Shown here: in pieces, positions 29,266-39,399 of the stretch
Layout of the letters: the number at the start of each line of letters is the position of its first letter
Numbering within the stretch: position 1 is the first letter of the stretch
NCBI RefSeq assembly: GCF_900128455.1
Contig: NZ_LT635783.1
Coordinates: forward strand, 902,823 to 966,822
Direction of reading: 5' to 3'
Length of the DNA stretch: 64,000 bases
From: Bacteroides mediterraneensis
GTDB lineage: Bacteria; Bacteroidota; Bacteroidia; Bacteroidales; Bacteroidaceae
Notes under the pieces: model-generated
Databases searched by the model: none
Told to the model about the DNA's origin: nothing
What the model saw: only the letters and a program-made list of their open reading frames with translations
Translations under genes and position numbers: made by a program

Positions 29266-29353
29266 AGTACTTCCAGGGCAGTACCGTAGTACTTTCAAGT
29301 AAGTACTGCAGTACTTTCAGTGAAGTACTCTAGTACTGCCCAGGAAGTACTGA
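29266..29353. repeat. Four tandem 22-bp units of AGTACT-N8-AGTACT
   Basis: Exactly four 22-bp units start at 29266, 29288, 29310 and 29332. Each holds two AGTACT half-sites 14 bases apart (the second of unit 1 is AGTACC). Spacing of the eight sites therefore alternates 14 and 8 without exception. As AGTACT is its own inverse, every unit is an inverted repeat, and the whole array also folds: AGTACTTCC at 29266-29274 pairs with GGAAGTACT at 29343-29351. It lies just after the ABC permease stop. Confidence 0.9.
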
Positions 29354-29418
29354 TATTGCCTAAAAGGCTGGTAAATAGTTCCTTTTACATCAAGCTGAAA
29401 AAATGATGGAAGAAGTAT

Positions 29419-29463
29419 AAAAAGCAGAGGCATCTCAAAATCTGAGACGCCTCTGCTTTTTTA
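29419..29463. terminator. Bidirectional intrinsic terminator
   Basis: AGCAGAGGC (29423-29431) pairs with GCCTCTGCT (29449-29457), extended by TCTCA/TGAGA inside, with A and T runs outside. It lies between the convergent ABC permease and mutB genes. Confidence 0.85.
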
Positions 29464-29477
29464 TAGAAATCCTTCTT

Positions 29478-31631
29478 TTATTCCTCTTCCGCTTCCAGCA
29501 ACAGTTCCATTACCTGACAAGCTGATTTGGCGACGGAAGTACCCGGGCCAAAGATGGCCATTACGCCGGCTTTATACAGGAAGTCATAATCCTGTGCCGG
29601 GATGACACCTCCGGCAAAGACCAGTATATCTTCACGTCCCAGACGCTTCAATTCGGCAATGATTTGCGGAATCAAGGTCTTGTGTCCGGCAGCCAGTGAC
29701 GAAACGCCTACTGCATGCACGTCGTTTTCCACGGCTTCGCGGGCTGCTTCTTCCGGAGTCTGGAACAACGGTCCCATATCCACATCGAAACCGCAGTCGG
29801 CAAATCCGGTAGCCACTACTTTTGCACCACGGTCGTGTCCGTCCTGTCCCATCTTGGCAATCATGACACGCGGACGGCGGCCTTCTTTCTTCGCAAATTC
29901 TTCGGTCAGTTCGCAAGCCCGTGCGAAATCTGCATCCTTTTTACTTTCTGATGAATACACGCCTGATATTGTTCTGATAATTGCTTTATAACGTCCTACA
30001 ACTTTTTCGCAGGCATCGGATATTTCTCCCAGTGTGGCACGTACGCGGGCGGCTTCTACGGCCAGTTCCAGCAGGTTGCCCTTTCCGGTGCGTACACATT
30101 CGGTGAGGGCCTCCAGTGCCTTGTCCACCTCGGCCTGGTTACGGCCTTCTTTCAGACGGCGCAGGTTCTCAATCTGCTCCTGACGTACGGCTGTGTTGTC
30201 CACTTCCAGAATATCAATCGGGTCTTCCTTTTCCAGACGGTATTTGTTGGTTCCCACGATGGTTTGCTCTCCGGAGTCGATACGGGCCTGTGTGCGGGCA
30301 GCCGCTTCTTCGATACGCATCTTCGGAATACCTGTTTCGATGGCTTTGGCCATACCACCCAGCTTCTCGATTTCCTGAATGTGTTCCCATGCCTTGTGAG
30401 CCAGCTCGTTGGTCAGGGCTTCCACGTAGTAAGAACCTCCCCACGGGTCTACGTTCTTGCAAATCTGCGTTTCTTCCTGAATGTAAATCTGGGTGTTTCG
30501 GGCGATACGGGCCGAGAAGTCCGTTGGCAAGGCGATGGCTTCATCCAGCGCGTTGGTATGCAGTGACTGTGTGTGTCCCAGTGCGGCAGCCATGGCCTCG
30601 ATACAGGTACGTCCCACGTTGTTGAACGGATCCTGTTCGGTCAGTGACCATCCGGAAGTCTGTGAGTGTGTACGCAGAGCCAGTGATTTCGGGTTCTTCG
30701 GATGGAACTGTTTTACAATCTTGGCCCACAGCATACGGGCGGCACGCATCTTGGCGATTTCCATGAAATGGTTCATACCGATGGCCCAGAAGAACGACAG
30801 ACGGGGAGCGAAGGCATCGATGTCAATGCCGGCAGCCACCCCCGCACGAAGGTATTCCAATCCGTCGGCCAGGGTATAAGCCAGTTCGATGTCGGCAGTG
30901 GCACCTGCTTCCTGCATGTGGTATCCTGAGATAGAGATGGAGTTGAATTTCGGCATCTTCTGGGAAGTGTATTCAAAGATGTCGGAAATAATCTTCATGG
31001 AGAAGGCAGGCGGATAAATATAAGTATTGCGCACCATGAATTCCTTCAGAATATCGTTCTGGATGGTTCCGGCCATTTCTTCCAGTTTGGCCCCCTGTTC
31101 CAGTCCTGCATTGATGTAGAACGCCATGATGGGAAGTACCGCCCCGTTCATGGTCATGGATACAGACATCTTGTTCAACGGAATACCATCGAAAAGCACC
31201 TTCATGTTTTCCAGCGAGCAGATAGATACACCCGCCTTACCCACATCGCCCACTACACGCGGATGATCCGGGTCATAACCACGGTGAGTCGGAAGGTCGA
31301 AGGCCACAGACAGACCTTTCTGTCCGGAAGCCAGGTTACGACGGTAAAAGGCGTTGGATTCTTCTGCGGTAGAGAATCCGGCATACTGACGGATGGTCCA
31401 CGGGCGGAAGGTGTACATCATGGAGTACGGGCCACGAAGATAAGGAGGAATACCCGCCGCATAGTTCAGGTGTTCCATGCCCTCCAGGTCTTCCTTGGTG
31501 TATACAGGCTTCACCTGAATCTGTTCAGGTGTTTTCCAGTTGGCGGTGATGCCATTCTCTTTCTGCCATTCCATGCCGTTCTGCGGATGGAAACCGGCAA
31601 ATATATCGATTTGTGTAAAATTCTGTCTCAT
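29478..31631 (-). CDS. mutB: Methylmalonyl-CoA mutase, large (catalytic) subunit
   Basis: A 717-residue B12-dependent mutase that interconverts succinyl-CoA and methylmalonyl-CoA. The barrel domain (about residues 1-560) includes [24 protein letters not shown] residues (here [18 protein letters not shown]). The C-terminal B12 domain carries the base-off signature D597-x-H599-x-x-G602 in [14 protein letters not shown], then [17 protein letters not shown] at 31631 is chosen because it starts the conserved N-terminus ([11 protein letters not shown]) and lies 10 bases after the mutA stop; the longer frame would overlap mutA. It acts with mutA as a heterodimer in propionate formation. Confidence 0.96.
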   Translation of the reverse strand: MRQNFTQIDIFAGFHPQNGMEWQKENGITANWKTPEQIQVKPVYTKEDLEGMEHLNYAAGIPPYLRGPYSMMYTFRPWTIRQYAGFSTAEESNAFYRRNLASGQKGLSVAFDLPTHRGYDPDHPRVVGDVGKAGVSICSLENMKVLFDGIPLNKMSVSMTMNGAVLPIMAFYINAGLEQGAKLEEMAGTIQNDILKEFMVRNTYIYPPAFSMKIISDIFEYTSQKMPKFNSISISGYHMQEAGATADIELAYTLADGLEYLRAGVAAGIDIDAFAPRLSFFWAIGMNHFMEIAKMRAARMLWAKIVKQFHPKNPKSLALRTHSQTSGWSLTEQDPFNNVGRTCIEAMAAALGHTQSLHTNALDEAIALPTDFSARIARNTQIYIQEETQICKNVDPWGGSYYVEALTNELAHKAWEHIQEIEKLGGMAKAIETGIPKMRIEEAAARTQARIDSGEQTIVGTNKYRLEKEDPIDILEVDNTAVRQEQIENLRRLKEGRNQAEVDKALEALTECVRTGKGNLLELAVEAARVRATLGEISDACEKVVGRYKAIIRTISGVYSSESKKDADFARACELTEEFAKKEGRRPRVMIAKMGQDGHDRGAKVVATGFADCGFDVDMGPLFQTPEEAAREAVENDVHAVGVSSLAAGHKTLIPQIIAELKRLGREDILVFAGGVIPAQDYDFLYKAGVMAIFGPGTSVAKSACQVMELLLEAEEE

Positions 31632-31641
31632 AGTGTGCAAT

Positions 31642-33549
31642 TCAAGATAAGAGTTTGCGGTTGTATTCGCGTAAAGTTTCCAGCACGTTGCAGCGTACAT
31701 GGATGAAGTTCTCAATGCCGGCAGCTTTCAGTTCTTCCATGCAGGCCGGGGCACCTGCCACGATAAACATGGCACGTCCGTTGAGGGCTTTGAAGGCAGG
31801 AATGGCATATTCGGCATATTCATCGTCGCTGGAGCAGAGCACCACGATGTCGGCTTGTGCCTTCATGGCTGCTTCGATACCTTCTTCAATGCTGGCGAAT
31901 CCCAGGTTGTCGATGACCTGATACCCCGCACAAGCCAGGAAGTTGCAGGAGAACTGGGCACGGGCCTGACGCATGGCCAGGTTGCCGATGGTCAGCATGA
32001 ATGCCTTCGGACGTTTGCCGGAGTTCTCAGTCTCCAGGCGGAGAGCCTCGAATTCGCTGGCCGCACGTGCCGTCTGCAATTTAACCAAAGCCGTTTCTTC
32101 TTCTTCATGACCGCCACATCCGCATTTCGTACATCCGTCCAGCGGGCGTTTGTCGCCAGCCAGTTCGTTGAAGTTCGGATACTGGTTGGTTCCCAACAGA
32201 ATTTCTTTCCGTTTGGAGACTGCTTCATGACGAGCTTTGTTGCTCTGGTTCACGGCCTCCTGTACGCTGCCCGCTTTGACCGCTTGCAGCATGCCTCCCG
32301 CTTCTTCCACAGTCAGGAAAAGTTTCCAAGCCTCTTTCGCGATGGAGACAGTCAGGTTTTCAATATAATAAGAACCGGCAGCCGGGTCGACGATGCGGTT
32401 CAGATGAGATTCTTCTTTCAACAGCAGTTGCTGGTTGCGGGCGATACGTTCAGAGAAATCGTTCGGCGTTTCGTAAGTCTTGTCAAACGGCGAAACGGTG
32501 ATGGAATTCACACCGGCGATGGCCGCACTCATGGCTTCAGTCTGCGTACGGAGCAGGTTGACATGTGCATCAAACAGAGTGAGGTTGAAGTTGGAAGTTT
32601 CTGCATGAGCTACCATCTTGCAGGCACAGTAGCAAGTACCGTCGGCCCCTGTATTTTTGCAGTCCGTGCGCGGACATTTCGGCTGATATTGTTTTACGAT
32701 GTCGGCCCACAGCATACGTGCCGCACGGAATTTGGCGATTTCCATGAAATAGTTGGAGCTGATGCCGAAATTGAATTTGATTTTCTTGGCAGCCAGTGCG
32801 GCGGGAACGCCGGCTTCCACCAGCTGGTTGAGGTATTCATTTCCCCAAGCCAGTGCATATCCCAGTTCCTGGTAAATGTAGGCTCCGGCATTGTTCAGCT
32901 GTATCGAGTTGACAGCGATGCAACGGAAATGCGGATATCCGGCCAGTGTTTCCACCAGTTCTTTTCCGGTGGCGATGACGGCGCTCACATCTTTTCCTTT
33001 CTGCATCATTTTGCTGATGGGGTCGAAGTTCAGCGAACCTTTCAGTTTTTCAGGCGCGTAACCTTTTTTCTGGAAGTAAGCTACCAGCAGCTGCGCCAGT
33101 TGCAGGGTATGGCGTTGGCAGGTAGAGAAGTTCAGTTCGATGCATTCGCAGCAGATATCTTTCAGCAGGGTTTCGAGGTATTCGGCACTAAGTTCTTTGG
33201 CCTTAATCTGAAATTCGAGTGAATCGACTCCTTTGTTTAAAATGTCAAGGGCTTTCGCATTGGCTTCGGCTGCATCCTCCACTGTAATATCCTGGCGGAT
33301 GAACCAAGTGTTGTCGTCTTTCTTAATACCTCTTATATAGGGGTACTGTCCGGGAAGTCCTTCTGTCGTTTTCAGGCCTTCCAAGTCTTCTTGACGGTAG
33401 AACGGTTTCACTTTGAAACCCTCGTTGGTTTTCCACACCAACTTTTTCTCAAAATCGGCTCCTTTCAAATCGACCATAATTTTGTCCATCCATTCTTGGG
33501 TAGACACAGGCGGAAAATCTGAAAAGAGTTTTTCTTTACTATCTGCCAT
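31642..33549 (-). CDS. mutA: Methylmalonyl-CoA mutase, small subunit
   Basis: A 635-residue non-catalytic partner of MutB. The barrel part resembles MutB ([23 protein letters not shown]-like [28 protein letters not shown]). The C-terminal domain has the B12-domain fold but has lost DxHxxG: the matching spot reads NLAMRQAR. Two cysteine-rich insertions are visible: [20 protein letters not shown] in the barrel and CTKCGCGGH in the linker. mutB follows after 10 bases, so the genes are one operon with the promoter upstream of mutA. Confidence 0.94.
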   Translation of the reverse strand: MADSKEKLFSDFPPVSTQEWMDKIMVDLKGADFEKKLVWKTNEGFKVKPFYRQEDLEGLKTTEGLPGQYPYIRGIKKDDNTWFIRQDITVEDAAEANAKALDILNKGVDSLEFQIKAKELSAEYLETLLKDICCECIELNFSTCQRHTLQLAQLLVAYFQKKGYAPEKLKGSLNFDPISKMMQKGKDVSAVIATGKELVETLAGYPHFRCIAVNSIQLNNAGAYIYQELGYALAWGNEYLNQLVEAGVPAALAAKKIKFNFGISSNYFMEIAKFRAARMLWADIVKQYQPKCPRTDCKNTGADGTCYCACKMVAHAETSNFNLTLFDAHVNLLRTQTEAMSAAIAGVNSITVSPFDKTYETPNDFSERIARNQQLLLKEESHLNRIVDPAAGSYYIENLTVSIAKEAWKLFLTVEEAGGMLQAVKAGSVQEAVNQSNKARHEAVSKRKEILLGTNQYPNFNELAGDKRPLDGCTKCGCGGHEEEETALVKLQTARAASEFEALRLETENSGKRPKAFMLTIGNLAMRQARAQFSCNFLACAGYQVIDNLGFASIEEGIEAAMKAQADIVVLCSSDDEYAEYAIPAFKALNGRAMFIVAGAPACMEELKAAGIENFIHVRCNVLETLREYNRKLLS

Positions 33550-33615
33550 AGTGAATTAGTGTTTTTGTTGATATTCAGATTTAAAATTATTGTGTAGGTT
33601 GGTTACCTGCATGGG

Positions 33616-33623
33616 CAAATATA
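33616..33623 (-). promoter_or_regulatory. -7 box for mutAB
   Basis: On the minus strand this reads TATATTTG, matching TAnnTTTG, 66 bases before the mutA ATG. Confidence 0.55.
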
Positions 33624-33770
33624 CAAATTTTCCGGTTTTTTATTCTACATTCGTCCTTTTTTTACAGTCATAGTAGGCTAAAAACATTAAACTGGCATTA
33701 TCTATTTAGTCTGGGAAAGTGTAAGTTGTAAATCCATCGGGAAGGCTTGGGATGAAAAAAGAAAGAAAAG

Positions 33771-33802
33771 TTTGCCCTATTCTTTTTAATTGGTTACATT
33801 TG
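33771..33802 (+). promoter_or_regulatory. Promoter for the AAE-type transporter
   Basis: TTTG at 33771-33774 and TACATTTG at 33795-33802 are 20 bases apart; the ATG at 33830 follows. Confidence 0.65.
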
Positions 33803-33829
33803 CCTCTCGAATAAAATAATTTAATATCT

Positions 33830-35509
33830 ATGAATTGGCTACAAGATTTATTGACGAATCCCAACTCAATAGCGCATATCGTAGCACTTTATGCTTTTGT
33901 GATTGCGGCGGGGGTATTGTTGGGAAAAATTAAATTCTTCGGCATTTCGCTGGGAGTTACATTCGTCTTGTTTGTCGGAATCTTGGCAGGACACTTCGGC
34001 TTTACCGGAAATCCGGCTATTCTTTCTTTCGTACAAGACTTCGGACTGATTCTCTTTGTCTTCTGTATCGGACTTCAGGTCGGTCCTTCCTTTTTTTCTT
34101 CGTTCAAGCGAGGGGGTATCACGCTCAACCTGCTGGCGGTGGGAATTGTGTTCCTGAATATTGCAGTAGCACTGATTCTGTATTTTGCCTTGCAGGGCAG
34201 GATAGATATTCCGATGATGGTAGGCATCCTTTGTGGGGCGGTGACCAACACTCCGGGACTTGGTGCGGCTAACGAGGCGTTGCAACAGCTGCATTATCAG
34301 GGCCCTGAAATTGCCATGGGATATGCCTGTGCTTATCCGCTGGGAGTGATGGGTATCATTCTTTCCATGATTATCATCCGTTATATCTGCCGGGTAGATG
34401 TGAAGCAGGACAGCGATGAAATTCAGAAAGAGGAGGAGGCAAATCCTCACATGAAGCCTTACACCATCTCCTTGAAGGTGCAGAACGAGGCCTTGAGCGG
34501 CAAGACGTTGTCGCAGGTACAGAACTTCCTGGCACGCGATTTTGTATGTACGCGCATTATTCAGGACGGACACATGATTACGCCGAATGCCAATACGGTG
34601 CTTCGTTTGGGCGACCGTATGTTCGTGGTGTGTGCCGAAGATGATTCCGAGGCTATTATGGCTTTCATTGGTCCGAAGATTGAACAGGACTGGGATGTGA
34701 CGAACCAACAGGACAAACCGATGGTTTCCCGTCGTATTTTGGTGACACAGCCGAACATCAACGGAAAAACCTTGGGAGAACTTCACTTCAGCAGTATGTA
34801 TGGAGTGAATGTGACACGTGTCAACCGTTCGGGTATGGACTTGTTTGCCGCTCGTCAGCTGCGTTTGCAGGTGGGCGACCGTGTGATGGTGGTCGGACCT
34901 CAGGATGCCATCGAGCGGGTGGCTAACTTGCTGGGTAACCAGTTGCGCCGTTTGGACCATCCGAACATTGTGACCATCTTTGTAGGTATCCTTTGTGGTA
35001 TTCTGTTCGGTAGTCTGCCGATTGCCATTCCGGGCATGCCGACTCCGGTAAAACTCGGTCTGGCCGGTGGTCCGCTGATTATTTCCATCCTGATTGGCCG
35101 TTTTGGCCACAAGGTGAAACTGGTCACTTATACGACGATGAGTGCCAACCTGATGTTGCGTGAGGTGGGATTGGTGCTCTTCCTGGCCAGTGTGGGAATA
35201 AAGGCCGGTGAGAACTTCGTACAGATGGTAGTAGAAGGCGATGGCGTGCTTTACGTAGGGGTTGGTTTCCTGATAACGTTCATTCCATTGATTATTACAG
35301 GTATTGTAGCCCGCTGGCATCATCGGGTGAATTACTTCACGCTAATGGGTCTGATTGCCGGTAGTAATACCGACCCTCCTGCCTTGGCATACGCCAACCA
35401 GATAGCAGGTAACGATGCGCCGGCTGTAGGTTATTCTACGGTATACCCGTTGACCATGTTCTTGCGTATTCTGACCGCACAGTTGCTTGTCTTGCTGATG
35501 GCGGGATAA
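33830..35509 (+). CDS. AAE-family transporter with TrkA-C domains (YidE/AspT type)
   Basis: A 559-residue membrane protein of the aspartate-alanine exchanger family, which includes YidE, YbjL and AspT. Two halves of about five helices each flank a soluble middle (about residues 200-385) with two RCK-C/TrkA-C-like domains ([18 protein letters not shown] and [17 protein letters not shown]). Both halves contain the duplicated pattern [17 protein letters not shown] / [16 protein letters not shown]. AspT swaps aspartate for alanine, but most homologues, including this one, have no known substrate. It has its own promoter and terminator. Confidence 0.88.
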   Translation: MNWLQDLLTNPNSIAHIVALYAFVIAAGVLLGKIKFFGISLGVTFVLFVGILAGHFGFTGNPAILSFVQDFGLILFVFCIGLQVGPSFFSSFKRGGITLNLLAVGIVFLNIAVALILYFALQGRIDIPMMVGILCGAVTNTPGLGAANEALQQLHYQGPEIAMGYACAYPLGVMGIILSMIIIRYICRVDVKQDSDEIQKEEEANPHMKPYTISLKVQNEALSGKTLSQVQNFLARDFVCTRIIQDGHMITPNANTVLRLGDRMFVVCAEDDSEAIMAFIGPKIEQDWDVTNQQDKPMVSRRILVTQPNINGKTLGELHFSSMYGVNVTRVNRSGMDLFAARQLRLQVGDRVMVVGPQDAIERVANLLGNQLRRLDHPNIVTIFVGILCGILFGSLPIAIPGMPTPVKLGLAGGPLIISILIGRFGHKVKLVTYTTMSANLMLREVGLVLFLASVGIKAGENFVQMVVEGDGVLYVGVGFLITFIPLIITGIVARWHHRVNYFTLMGLIAGSNTDPPALAYANQIAGNDAPAVGYSTVYPLTMFLRILTAQLLVLLMAG

Positions 35510-35533
35510 GTTTCGTGCAGGTGAAATAAGAGG

Positions 35534-35571
35534 AGCGTCCTGAATCTGAAAAGGTTCAGGACGCTTTTTTT
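35534..35571 (+). terminator. Intrinsic terminator after the AAE-type transporter
   Basis: AGCGTCCTGAA (35534-35544) pairs exactly with TTCAGGACGCT (35555-35565), followed by a run of T. Confidence 0.9.
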
Positions 35572-35616
35572 GTAAACTCCAGTGCATAAAGAGTCATTCC
35601 ACGTTTCATTTTCTAT

Positions 35617-35703
35617 GTTCCCCTATCGGAAAACGTACGTTTTCCGAGGCGGAGCCGTATGTTTCGCATAAGGGAAACATACGTTTCTGGATTGGGAAAC
35701 CTA
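35617..35703. repeat. Interspersed palindromic repeat, copy B
   Basis: This element contains the perfect 20-bp palindrome CGGAAAACGTACGTTTTCCG at 35627-35646. GGAGCCGTATGTTTC follows, with the opposing GGGAAACATACG, and the element ends in GGGAAACCTA (35694-35703), the same end as copy A. GGAGCCGTAYGTTT is also shared with copy C. It lies in the gap after the transporter gene. Confidence 0.65.
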
Positions 35704-35759
35704 AAAGAAGGGAAAGAATTTGGAAGATATCTTTTTGAGGTTTCCAATGATAGGCTTTT

Positions 35760-35793
35760 CCTGAAAACTATACTTTTAGGGGCTGTTTTCAGG
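35760..35793. repeat. 9-bp inverted repeat in the gap before SusC
   Basis: CCTGAAAAC at 35760-35768 and GTTTTCAGG at 35785-35793 are exact inverses. No T run follows. The rest of 35704-35978 shows no gene. Confidence 0.4.
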
Positions 35794-35978
35794 TACGATT
35801 TATAGACTATTGGGAGGAGAAATCGTAGAACTTCATGCACCGTTTATGGTTGGGCTTGGGTATTAAGATGTACATCTATGAATCTTTTATTTGATATTAA
35901 TGTGTTGATTATAAATGTCTTAACTTGTTTCTTAGATTCCGGAGAGATGTACGTTTCAGGGTGAAAGGATGGAAGTTG

Positions 35979-36009
35979 TTTGGTAGCGGGGGATTTATGT
36001 ATATTTTTG
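35979..36009 (+). promoter_or_regulatory. Promoter for the first SusCD operon
   Basis: TTTG at 35979-35982 and TATTTTTG at 36002-36009 are 19 bases apart. The leader to the ATG at 36158 is about 140 bases long and carries a hairpin at 36107-36134. Confidence 0.6.
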
Positions 36010-36106
36010 CGAATACGAAATCGTGAGGATTTCATTTTTGACATAGGCTAGACAATTGAAAACTAGAATAACTAACTATTATTCATTTAATTTATTTTTT
36101 GTAGGA

Positions 36107-36134
36107 ATTCTTCCCCGTTCGTTTCGGGTAGAAT
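36107..36134 (+). promoter_or_regulatory. Hairpin in the SusC leader
   Basis: ATTCTTCCCCG and CGGGTAGAAT can pair, with one bulge, over a six- to seven-base loop. It lies 24 bases before the SusC start and could affect translation or mRNA stability; this is inference. Confidence 0.35.
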
Positions 36135-36157
36135 GTCGTAACCTTAAAAAAAATATT

Positions 36158-39100
36158 ATGATTAAAAAAATCAGAACAGTAGGTATGCTGTGGTCCCTAG
36201 GGTTGTTGGCGACCGGAACAGCAGTTGCTTCATCTTCCTATGCGGGTATGGCAGGAACAGATGTAGTTCAACAAATGAATCCTTGTAAGGGTGTAGTGAA
36301 AGATGCCACGGGTGAGGTCGTGATAGGTGCATCTGTAGTAGTAAAAGGCAGTACGGTGGGAAGTATCACCGGACTGGATGGTGAATTTGAGATTGCCGGA
36401 GTGAAAAAAGGGGCTGTCATTGAGGTTTCTTTTGTGGGTTATGTCACACAAGAAATCGTTTGGTCTGGCCAGCCGCTCAACATTGTGTTGAGAGATGACA
36501 CACAGGCTCTGGAAGAGGTGGTGGTCGTTGCTTTTGGTACGCAGAAAAAGGTGAATGTCACGGGTGCCGTTTCTTCAGTGAATGCCAAAGAAATTACTTC
36601 GCGTCCGGTGAGTTCTACGGTAGAGGCACTTCAAGGAGTAGTGCCTGGCATGAATATTTCCACCAGTTCCGATGGGGGTTCCTTGAAAGGAAACAAAGTG
36701 TTCAACATTCGTGGTACGGGTACTATCGGTAAAGGGTCTTCCGTGACTCCTCTTGTGCTGATTGACGGGATGGAAGGCGATATCAATGCCATCAATCCGC
36801 AGGATATCGAGAACATTTCCGTATTGAAAGATGCGGCTGCCTCGTCAATTTATGGTTCACGTGCTCCGGGGGGAGTCGTACTCATTACGACCAAAAAAGG
36901 AAAATCGGGCAAACCGAGTGTGAATTACAACAACAATTTCCGTTTCAAGTCGCCGCTCAACATGCCTCACATGGCCGATTCTTATAGCTTTGCCTTGGCT
37001 GTAAACGACCAGATGGCAAATAACGGAGAGGCTCCGATGTACAGTGAAACCAAATTGCAGCAGATTCTGGCTCATCAGAAAGACAAATCGGCTCCTTTCA
37101 TGTGGGCCGAAAATTCCGGGCGATGGAATGCATTCGACGACCCGGAAAGAAAGGACATGATGCCTGCGGCCAATACGGACTGGTTGCATGAATTGTTTGG
37201 AAACAGCTTTACGCATGAACATGCCCTGAGCGTGAACGGGGGTACGGAAGTCATGCAGTATTATTTGTCGGCGAATTACCTGAATGAGGGTGGATTGCTG
37301 AAATATGGGGATGACGGCAAACAGCGTTATTCCTTTACTGGAAAAATCAATGCGGAACTGGCCAAATGGTTGAAAGTGGGTTACAGTATTCGTTTCAACC
37401 GCTCGGACTATGACGCTCCTTCGTTTGCCAGTGCAGGTAACAACCGTTCGAATGTGTTTTATTTTGATGTATGCCGGTATTGGCCGGTGATTCCGTTGAA
37501 AGACCCGAACGGTTATTATACGCAGGAGTCCAAGGTGTATCAGCTGACTCAGGGCGGACGTTACAAGACACAGTCGGATGTCATTGCCCAGCAGCTTCAG
37601 TTTCTCATTGAGCCGATAAAGAATTGGAAAACCACGGTAGAGCTGAACTATCGGATCAACAATTACTTTGCGCATACGGATTTTCAGACCGTGTATGGTT
37701 ATGATTCAAATAAAAATCCGTTCGTAATCGCCAATAGGACGAGCAGTGTGTCGGAATATGCTTTTAAGAGTAATTTCTTTAATCCGAACATTTTTACGGA
37801 ATATAGCTTGGAGACCAAACGCGGACATCACATGAAATTCATGGCCGGTTTCCAGAGTGAACTGTTTAAGCGGCGCGACATGAATGCCCGGCAAGATGGT
37901 ATTATTGCCGGACTCCCCACGTTGAATACTACCACGACGAATGCCCAGGTAAGCGGCGGGTATGCCGAATGGGCTACTGTGGGATTTTTCGGTCGTGTGA
38001 ACTATGATTACAAGGAACGTTATCTGCTGGAGGCCAATGTCCGTTACGATGGTACTTCCCGTTTCCTGAGAAACAAGCGATGGAATGTGTTCCCGTCTTT
38101 CTCTGCGGGATGGAATGTGGCGCGTGAGGCTTTCTTCGAACCTTATTCGCAGATTGTGAATACCTTGAAGATTCGTGGCTCATGGGGAGAACTGGGTAAC
38201 CAGAATACAGACAACTGGTATCCTTTCTACCGGATTGTTAATTATCGCCCAAGTAGTGGCGGATGGGTTGTCAATGGGCAAAAACCGAACACTTCCTCTG
38301 AGGGCAAGCTGGTTTCCGCTTTGCTGGGTTGGGAGAAGACGCAGACGCTCGATTTAGGATTCGACTTAGGCTTGTTCGAAAATCGTCTGAACTTGAATTT
38401 TGATTATTTCCAGAGAAAATCGAAAGATATGGTCGGACCGGGTATGGAACTTCCGGGAGTGCTGGGTATTGCGGTGCCGGATGTGAATAACCTGGACATG
38501 ACATCCAAGGGATGGGAACTTCAGGTGAGCTGGAGAGACCAGATCAAGGACTTCCGTTATGGAATTACGCTGGCTCTTTCGGATAATCAGGTAGTGATTG
38601 ACAAGTATCCTAATCCGTCGAAAGACCTTGGACAGCGGTACTACGAAGGAGCACATCTGGGAGATATCTGGGGATATCAGACTGTGGGCATTGCCAAGAC
38701 ACAGGAAGAAATGGACAACCACTTGAAGACGGCCAAACCCTCATGGGGCGACAACTGGGGGGCAGGAGATATCATGTATGCCAACCTTGACGGAAAGGAT
38801 GGAGTGAACCAAGGGGCCAATACATTGGATGACCATGGAGACAAAGTGTTGCTGGGTAACAGTACTCCACGCTATAATTTCGGACTTAACTTTGATGCGG
38901 CATGGAAAGGCTTTGATTTGAAAGTCTTTTTCCAGGGTACCTTGAAGCGGGACTATATGCCTGGGTCCGGAGCTACGATGTTCTGGGGCTCGGTGGGATA
39001 CTGGCAGACAAACTTCTTTAAGCCACATTTGGATTACTTCCGTCCGGAAGATACGAAGAGCCCGCTCGGTCCGAATGTCGATGGATACTATCCGCGTCCG

Positions 39101-39379
39101 ATGAACAGTGACAAGAACCGGCATGCCCAAAGCCGTTATTTGCAGAATGCATCGTATGTACGTTTGAAGAACGTGACATTGGGTTATACGCTTCCGACTG
39201 GGCTGACCAAGAAATTCTATGTGAACAACCTGCGTTTCTTTGTGTCGGCAGAAAACTTGTTGACATTTACCGGTTTGTGCAAGACTTTCGATCCGGAAAC
39301 AATCGGTGTGGGTGATTGGGACGGCTGTACCTATCCTCTTTCCAAAACAATTTCATTTGGTTTAAGTGCAACATTCTAA
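36158..39379 (+). CDS. SusC/RagA TonB-linked outer-membrane transporter
   Basis: A 1073-residue SusC-type receptor that imports glycans or peptides through the outer membrane using TonB energy. After the signal peptide comes a carboxypeptidase-D-like domain (about residues 45-120: GVVKDATGEVVIGASVVVKG). The TonB-interacting EEVVVVAFGTQKK is next, then the plug (LIDGMEGDINAINPQDIENI, SIYGSRAPGGVVLITTKKGK). A 22-strand barrel ends in the terminal phenylalanine. ATG at 36158 is chosen because it begins the signal peptide (MIKKIRTVGMLWSLGLLATG); the longer frame upstream lacks support. The SusD gene follows 20 bases on. No CAZyme, sensor or anti-sigma gene lies nearby. Confidence 0.94.
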   Translation: MIKKIRTVGMLWSLGLLATGTAVASSSYAGMAGTDVVQQMNPCKGVVKDATGEVVIGASVVVKGSTVGSITGLDGEFEIAGVKKGAVIEVSFVGYVTQEIVWSGQPLNIVLRDDTQALEEVVVVAFGTQKKVNVTGAVSSVNAKEITSRPVSSTVEALQGVVPGMNISTSSDGGSLKGNKVFNIRGTGTIGKGSSVTPLVLIDGMEGDINAINPQDIENISVLKDAAASSIYGSRAPGGVVLITTKKGKSGKPSVNYNNNFRFKSPLNMPHMADSYSFALAVNDQMANNGEAPMYSETKLQQILAHQKDKSAPFMWAENSGRWNAFDDPERKDMMPAANTDWLHELFGNSFTHEHALSVNGGTEVMQYYLSANYLNEGGLLKYGDDGKQRYSFTGKINAELAKWLKVGYSIRFNRSDYDAPSFASAGNNRSNVFYFDVCRYWPVIPLKDPNGYYTQESKVYQLTQGGRYKTQSDVIAQQLQFLIEPIKNWKTTVELNYRINNYFAHTDFQTVYGYDSNKNPFVIANRTSSVSEYAFKSNFFNPNIFTEYSLETKRGHHMKFMAGFQSELFKRRDMNARQDGIIAGLPTLNTTTTNAQVSGGYAEWATVGFFGRVNYDYKERYLLEANVRYDGTSRFLRNKRWNVFPSFSAGWNVAREAFFEPYSQIVNTLKIRGSWGELGNQNTDNWYPFYRIVNYRPSSGGWVVNGQKPNTSSEGKLVSALLGWEKTQTLDLGFDLGLFENRLNLNFDYFQRKSKDMVGPGMELPGVLGIAVPDVNNLDMTSKGWELQVSWRDQIKDFRYGITLALSDNQVVIDKYPNPSKDLGQRYYEGAHLGDIWGYQTVGIAKTQEEMDNHLKTAKPSWGDNWGAGDIMYANLDGKDGVNQGANTLDDHGDKVLLGNSTPRYNFGLNFDAAWKGFDLKVFFQGTLKRDYMPGSGATMFWGSVGYWQTNFFKPHLDYFRPEDTKSPLGPNVDGYYPRPMNSDKNRHAQSRYLQNASYVRLKNVTLGYTLPTGLTKKFYVNNLRFFVSAENLLTFTGLCKTFDPETIGVGDWDGCTYPLSKTISFGLSATF

Positions 39380-39399
39380 TTTTATAAAGCATAAGTGAT

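Noticed and set aside
29266..29353. A plain intrinsic terminator for the ABC exporter
   Set aside because: The array folds, but no T run follows it; the true terminator with T run is at 29419-29463.
31699..33222. A 507-residue plus-strand frame
   Set aside because: It lies opposite mutA and has no features of its own.
33866..35323. A 485-residue minus-strand frame
   Set aside because: It lies opposite the AAE-type transporter; its His/Gln-rich composition is typical of the reverse of membrane-protein codons.
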